NCBI GenBank assembly: GCA_948146395.1 | Contig: OX411548.1 | Location: 33,364,912 to 33,428,911 of the forward strand | Origin: Fragum whitleyi | Lineage: Eukaryota > Mollusca > Bivalvia > Cardiida > Cardiidae | Reading direction: 5' to 3' | Length of the DNA stretch: 64,000 nt | Shown: positions 55,800 through 64,000 of the stretch, piece by piece | Position numbering within the stretch: position 1 is the first letter of the stretch | How the letters are laid out: every line of letters starts with the position of its first letter | Notes under the pieces: model-generated | The model's input: the letters and a program-made list of their open reading frames with translations, nothing else | What the model was told of the DNA's origin: nothing | Databases searched by the model: none | Translations under genes and position numbers: made by a program

Positions 55800-56740
55800 T
55801 ATATATACAAATCAGCTCAAAATAGAAATGATTCCATCATTAGGTTGATAAAAATTGAGGAATTGGCGCAAACATGTTTTAAGTGCTAACAAATACTCCG
55901 GCATTTACAAAGGTTTTGTGCAAATTACTAACCTTAAACTTATTGATAATCTTATCAAATAATTTACTTATTTTAGTGTGTATTGTTTGAACATATTTTT
56001 TTTAGCTGTACTTAGAAGTATTTCTAACTAATACATCTTTGTTTAAATATACACCAACTTTGAATTATTGACAATATCGAAATATCAATTCAAAATTTAT
56101 TTCTGTGTTCGTGTACAAAGTTAAGCTGATAACAAAACAAGCTCATAAACTCTTACAATAATAAACCTTTAAGCAACAGGACTTGAAAACACTCTATTCC
56201 TATAGACACTTAACAAAACCACTTAAAAAACAATTCATCCCTAATAAATAAACATTCTTTGAGGACGGATTAAAACATAAAAACAGCAAAATGTATAATC
56301 TTCTTCAATACTCGAACAAGTTTATTTTGATGTCCTATGTTCCTATAAAAAAGCAATCTTTCTAATTTTTAACTAAACATACATGATTTGTTTGTATGAG
56401 TTTTAAATTGATCCTTGTCAAATGGAAATACTGAATTTACTGTTTAGAAGATATGCTTTATATGAATATACATGTATAATGAAATAGGAAAACATTCTTC
56501 CTTTCCCTCATTATTTTGTACTTATAAGAATTGTTTTTTTCTTCAAATATCTGGTACACAACTCTTAAATTGTCAATTGTAACTTATTTGAATGTGAGTT
56601 TGTTTTTTTTTATGTGTCAAAAAAGGAGAGGATTGACTCACTTGAGGTTCGAAAATCTAAAGGTCAATGATGAATTGATTGAAGAGTGCATTTCTACCGG
56701 AATTTAAAGTAGCTTCATGTGGCAAATGTTTTATATACCC
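55800..56740. other. AT-rich intergenic sequence or ZNF367 3'UTR
   Basis: Very AT-rich, no repeats recognised. It could be part of a long ZNF367 3'UTR on the minus strand; no poly(A) site can be fixed from sequence alone. Confidence 0.35.
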
Positions 56741-56744
56741 TGCA

Positions 56745-56875
56745 TCCAGGATGACAAAACTGTACAAACTGTTTGCCACTTATACCCTGCTTTGCACATA
56801 TACTTGTAAGCAAATCAGGGTATAACTGACAAACAGTACACCATCTTGTCATTCTGAATGCAAGGGTAGTTTTTG
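56745..56875. mobile_element. Palindromic MITE family N, copy 1
   Basis: CTGCATCCAGGATGACAAAAC and GTCATTCTGAATGCAAGG form the ends. Inner ACTTATACCCTGCTTTGC faces AAATCAGGGTATAACT. Relatives lie at 63130-63260 and 63800-63955. Confidence 0.7.
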
Positions 56876-57539
56876 CATTGTCTCCTCAGAATATTCTTAT
56901 TATTTTATGGAATTTGATTATATATGTCCAAATAAAATCAATCTTTGTGATAAAACTGTAAAGCACTTTCAAAACTTTTGAACATTTTGTTGATGAACAC
57001 ATTACTTGTTGAAAAATTATGAAATTTCAAAAAGTATAAAAACATATTTTATCAAAATAAACCAAATTGATTAAATTTGCATGAACAAAAATTTGTAAAA
57101 ATACAAAAGTATCTATAAATGGACATATGAAATGGAAGTTTTGTAAATAATAACTTTAGGAATGATTAATAGAAAGGCAATCGTTTTTCTTTTCTCAATA
57201 AAAGATGTTTTTAGAAATATGCAAATAATTATTTCTAACTCGTTTCATATTCCATCTAAAAATAAACTAAGGGTTTTGATCTTTTTTTAATTCCTTTAGT
57301 TGCTATACCAAACAGCACAACTCATTTTCTATTTTTCCTGAGATGTAAATGCCTCAAAAATATTATATTAATGCTCATGAAAGTTCTGTAAATGAACACA
57401 AATATATGGAAATGTAAGTTAAAAAAAATTGAGCATGCCGTAACACCCTAATCTATTTTCTTGATTTTGCACCAGTTACTCAAGAAAAGCTAGAATTCTA
57501 AAATATTTCTGTTTGAATATGCCATTTTATGACAAATTG

Positions 57540-57860
57540 TGATAATTCGGAACACAACTGACTATTTTTAAAAAATACCGGAAAAACTCGATGACGTCAG
57601 TTAAAATAAGCCCTCAAAACTTTGAGTGAAAACATTCTACGGCGCCAACACTACTCATTTAAGTCAGTGATGTGAAACCATGGTATCTTGATATAAATAT
57701 CTTTAGATTGTTAAATAATGGCTGAAAAATCTGATGAATCATTTTCAAAAATTAAGATTTTTTAACAAAATGCACAATTTTGTTACGTACCCATCCACCT
57801 TATATACATCCCAGGTCTGTTGCAGTTTACGGAAATGGCCCAGTGACGTTCTGAATGAAA
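57540..57860. repeat. Family E repeat, inverted copy (downstream of ZNF367)
   Basis: GATGACGTCAGTTAAAATAAG, TTTGAGTGAAAACATTCTAC and CATCCCAGGTCTGTTGCAG match the reverse complement of 13790-14190. Confidence 0.65.
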
Positions 57861-58539
57861 TTGTGATCAGCACCTTTTGCCAATGCTGCCTAATTTGAAA
57901 CATAAATATTTAAATAAAGTCATTGTCCTTTTTGGTGTAAATCAACTGACACACAAATTATATTTTTGGTAATACTATTGACATAATCTTCAAAAATGGT
58001 CACATGCAATAATCAATAATACCCAACAATAGATTGACAATACATGTATCATTAATTACATATGGGCCATATTCATAGATGATATTGGTGCAAAATTATT
58101 ACCAAAAAAAAATATGTTTGCATGGCTTGATTTATGCTTGTACATTCTGCATAATAGCTACAGGTTTCATTATGACAATTCAGTAATTTAAAGACCAAAG
58201 TGCCTTTACATGATAATAAGGTACTTAACGAGGACCTACAAACACCGAAATGTCAATGTAGCATAAGAGAGATTTATTACTCTTTCCAATGCAATACAAC
58301 CTCCTAGCATGCCTTTGAAAACACCAAAGATTACTTTTTACAAGCAATTTCTCCTAATCAAATCAATATTTTCCAACTTGCACCCATTAGGAATTGTCAA
58401 TGTGTCATAATAAATTTCACTGTTAGTTGCTTGCAAAGCCTAATTAGTGTCTACATGTATCAAGGGATAATTGGACGATGCAATAAAGCATTCAGAGACC
58501 CTCAGAGAATCATATCATTTGAAAGCAAAAAAATGTTAT

Positions 58540-58590
58540 AAATACAGCTTTTATGAAGCTGTATTTATAACATTTTGTTCGCTCAATGAT
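58540..58590. repeat. Hairpin just after the ZNF367 stop codon (minus-strand 3'UTR)
   Basis: AAAATGTTATAAATACAGCTT pairs with AAGCTGTATTTATAACATTTT around TTATG, a near-perfect hairpin starting about 10-20 bp past the stop. It resembles the ACTACAGCTT fold-backs of 49040-49960. Confidence 0.75.
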
Positions 58591-58599
58591 GATATGAGT

Positions 58600-61950
<3,351 letters not shown>

Positions 61951-61952
61951 TT

Positions 61953-62129
61953 CAGGGCTTGTGTTTGACCCCTAAACCAGGGGGTCAAAACTTTCAAAGA
62001 TGCACCATCTAAAACTTTATGAATCAATTGCCTATTTCATATCGAAAAGGTCAAATGAGATTTAACCTATAAAATTCTTGTTCATGGAATTTAATGACTC
62101 CCTAATCACAAACACTAGCACGAGCCCTG
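61953..62129. mobile_element. hAT-like MITE (CAGGGCTCGTG family), copy 2
   Basis: Left CAGGGCTTGTGTTTGACCCC, right CTAGCACGAGCCCTG. ATGCTT flanks both ends (61947-61952 and 62130-62135), a likely target duplication. It is 177 bp, in the opposite orientation to copy 1. Confidence 0.75.
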
Positions 62130-63129
62130 ATGCTTAATGGCTTGGAGATTGCCTTGACTTCCAAACTGCATCAAGATATCAAAGTAAAGGCTAACCTTTT
62201 CTTCCAGAATGTTAGCATTGAAAGCAAAAGAGTTATGCCGCGAAAAACAAGAGCGGGGTAAGTATATCAAAACAGGAATTTCATAGAATTAAAACTTTTG
62301 ATCACTCAGTCAGGTAGCTTAAAATCTATTTTCTTTTCTAAAATGTTGGATAAATTTAAGGCGAATAATTAATCTTTCAATATTTCAAAAATCCCTAATC
62401 CGATTTCTGGGGTCAATTCTTACCCCATAGATTAATCCCTCAAACTTTCCCTTTTGAAGTCAATAGGAACACTTTCAAAAGACGATTTTCGACTTAATGG
62501 GTCTCGATAAATAAGATAGATGTGCAAGTTTGAGTGAGTATAGAGAGACCGTTTTCGCAAATCGATTCGCTCTTTGATCACAGTCACTCACTCAAATTTG
62601 TACAACTATGTACTCATGGTCATTTGAGTAATGAGGAAACGACTATAGGAGCGAAAAATACAACAAAAGTAGATTTATCTTAAATTTATAGTATTTTCAG
62701 AAATGCGTTTCTTTATTTATGGCTAGTCACGCAAAAAGGACAATCGGTGAAGCGCGAAAAGTATTTAACTTGTTGCCCTGCATTCAAGTAGAAAACGTTT
62801 ACATACACATACGAGCAAACGTTTAAGAAATAGTACTCCATTTTACACGTGCTTTACTAGCAACAATCGAGAACGTTTTGACATCCTTCAATAGCAAGAC
62901 TGGACTTTTGGCAATTGCATATGTTTCATATCCGAAAGATAGTTATATCTTACTATTTATTTTCGAAATACAAAATACTAATCCAAAATAAATCGGCTTC
63001 CCTGCGTTCAGCATGGAAATAAACGTTTACAAACATTTAAAATGACACCCGCTTTGCATGTTGGTTCACGTGCGAAGCGAAGAACCGTTTTTTAAACGCC
63101 GGGCGACCGTTGTTATCTTGAACGAAGGT

Positions 63130-63260
63130 CTTACCAGCGTTCAGGGTGACAAAACGGTACGGAATTTCTTGCAAATTATACCCAGCTTTGCACACAAATT
63201 TGTGTGAAAAGCGGGGTATAATTTGCAAACAGATTGCACCGTTTTGTCACCAGAATGATG
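63130..63260. mobile_element. Palindromic MITE family N, copy 2 (right end)
   Basis: GCGTTCAGGGTGACAAAACGG and CCGTTTTGTCACCAGAATG are the ends. AAATTATACCCAGCTTTGCAC faces AAAGCGGGGTATAATTTGC. It is almost perfectly palindromic. Confidence 0.75.
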
Positions 63261-63804
63261 GGCTGGATTTTATATCTTTCTTCCCCAGTTCATGTGTGAT
63301 CTATTTTCACATGACGGGTCACCTAGTTATCTCGATATCTGTATCTTGTATATCCAAATGACTGCCCCTATGCGTTTAAATAAATCCTCATTCTTTTAAG
63401 CCCTATTTAGAATTCTAAAAGATCCTTTAAAAGGGCCGATTAAAAATATATAATTGCTTTTAGCTATTGTTCGATTACTATAGAAATAAAGAACAAAAGA
63501 ACCAAGGACGCTTTTGTCGTACTAATACACGAAAATTCCCCAGAGAAAATCGGCACCTTTTTAACCTTTCATTACCTTTTGTACTTCTTTTTGAAAATCT
63601 TAATTACCGGTATTTCAGTAATTCAAAAAGTGTTGTTTCAAAATACCGCCATTTCCTTTTTTTGTTTCCGCCAAAAGAATAGTCTACAAGTTGTCTTTAA
63701 GTGAAGAATTTAGAAGTCAAATTTTAAAGCAAATATCGTTTCATGAAAACCATTTGTATCAATGTTTCCTTTCTTAGAACTTCTGTCATCCAGTAATAAT
63801 AGCC

Positions 63805-63955
63805 AGAAACAGCCCTGTATTCAAGATAAAACCGTTTGTAAAACGTTTGTGAAATGTAACCCTGCTTTGCATGTAAACTGACGTGCAAAGCGGGGTACAA
63901 TTTCTAAACGTTCGCAAACATTTTTGCATCCTAAACGCAGGGCAGATGTTAAGTC
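63805..63955. mobile_element. Palindromic MITE family N, copy 3
   Basis: CCCTGTATTCAAGATAAAACC faces TTTTTGCATCCTAAACGCAGGG. Inner AACCCTGCTTTGCATG faces GTGCAAAGCGGGGTAC. Confidence 0.7.
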
Positions 63956-64000
63956 TAGTCAGAGACATAGAATTACATTTGTGTATATTTATGTCTCTGG

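Overview
The window is AT-rich animal nuclear DNA. It holds three conserved genes with many introns and is otherwise packed with short non-autonomous repeats. Every intron boundary I could place is GT-AG. There are no operons and no ribosome binding sites. Tandem-repeat-cored elements whose ends carry GACGGACG-type runs, tRNA-headed SINEs and dense palindromic MITEs suggest a mollusc, most likely a bivalve; this is inferred from repeat style and not proven.

Layout. (1) 198-28739, minus strand: nine exons of a TBC1D2/TBC1D2B-type Rab GTPase-activating protein. They cover the N-terminal PH domain, a serine-rich linker and part of the coiled-coil region; the TBC domain lies beyond the left edge. 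(2) 28740-29054: a 315-bp head-to-head gap that is probably a shared bidirectional promoter, with an ETS-type ACCGGAAGT. (3) 29055-48991, plus strand: complete EIF2B2 (eIF2B beta), 12 exons, 354 residues. (4) 48992-58599: intergenic DNA, starting with decayed tandem copies of the last EIF2B2 exon plus 3'UTR, then repeats. (5) 58600-61194, minus strand: the last three exons of a ZNF367-type zinc finger gene, convergent with EIF2B2; its upstream exons lie beyond the right edge. (6) 61195-64000: ZNF367 intron with CpG-rich stretches and nested MITEs.

The genes do not form a pathway: one is a Rab/vesicle regulator, one a core translation factor and one a transcription factor. The only visible regulatory link is the short divergent promoter.

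The repeats are the most unusual part. Tandem-cored elements (periods about 145, 156, 165 and 168 bp) share end modules while carrying unrelated cores, and one copy has both ends and no core. TTAA-flanked palindromic MITEs occur at least seven times. Several elements are nested, twice in the loop of another element's hairpin. A CpG-rich stretch inside the TBC1D2B intron holds a short ORF whose possible splice donor is in phase with the next exon, suggesting an internal promoter. I found no convincing evidence for a wholly new multi-gene system.
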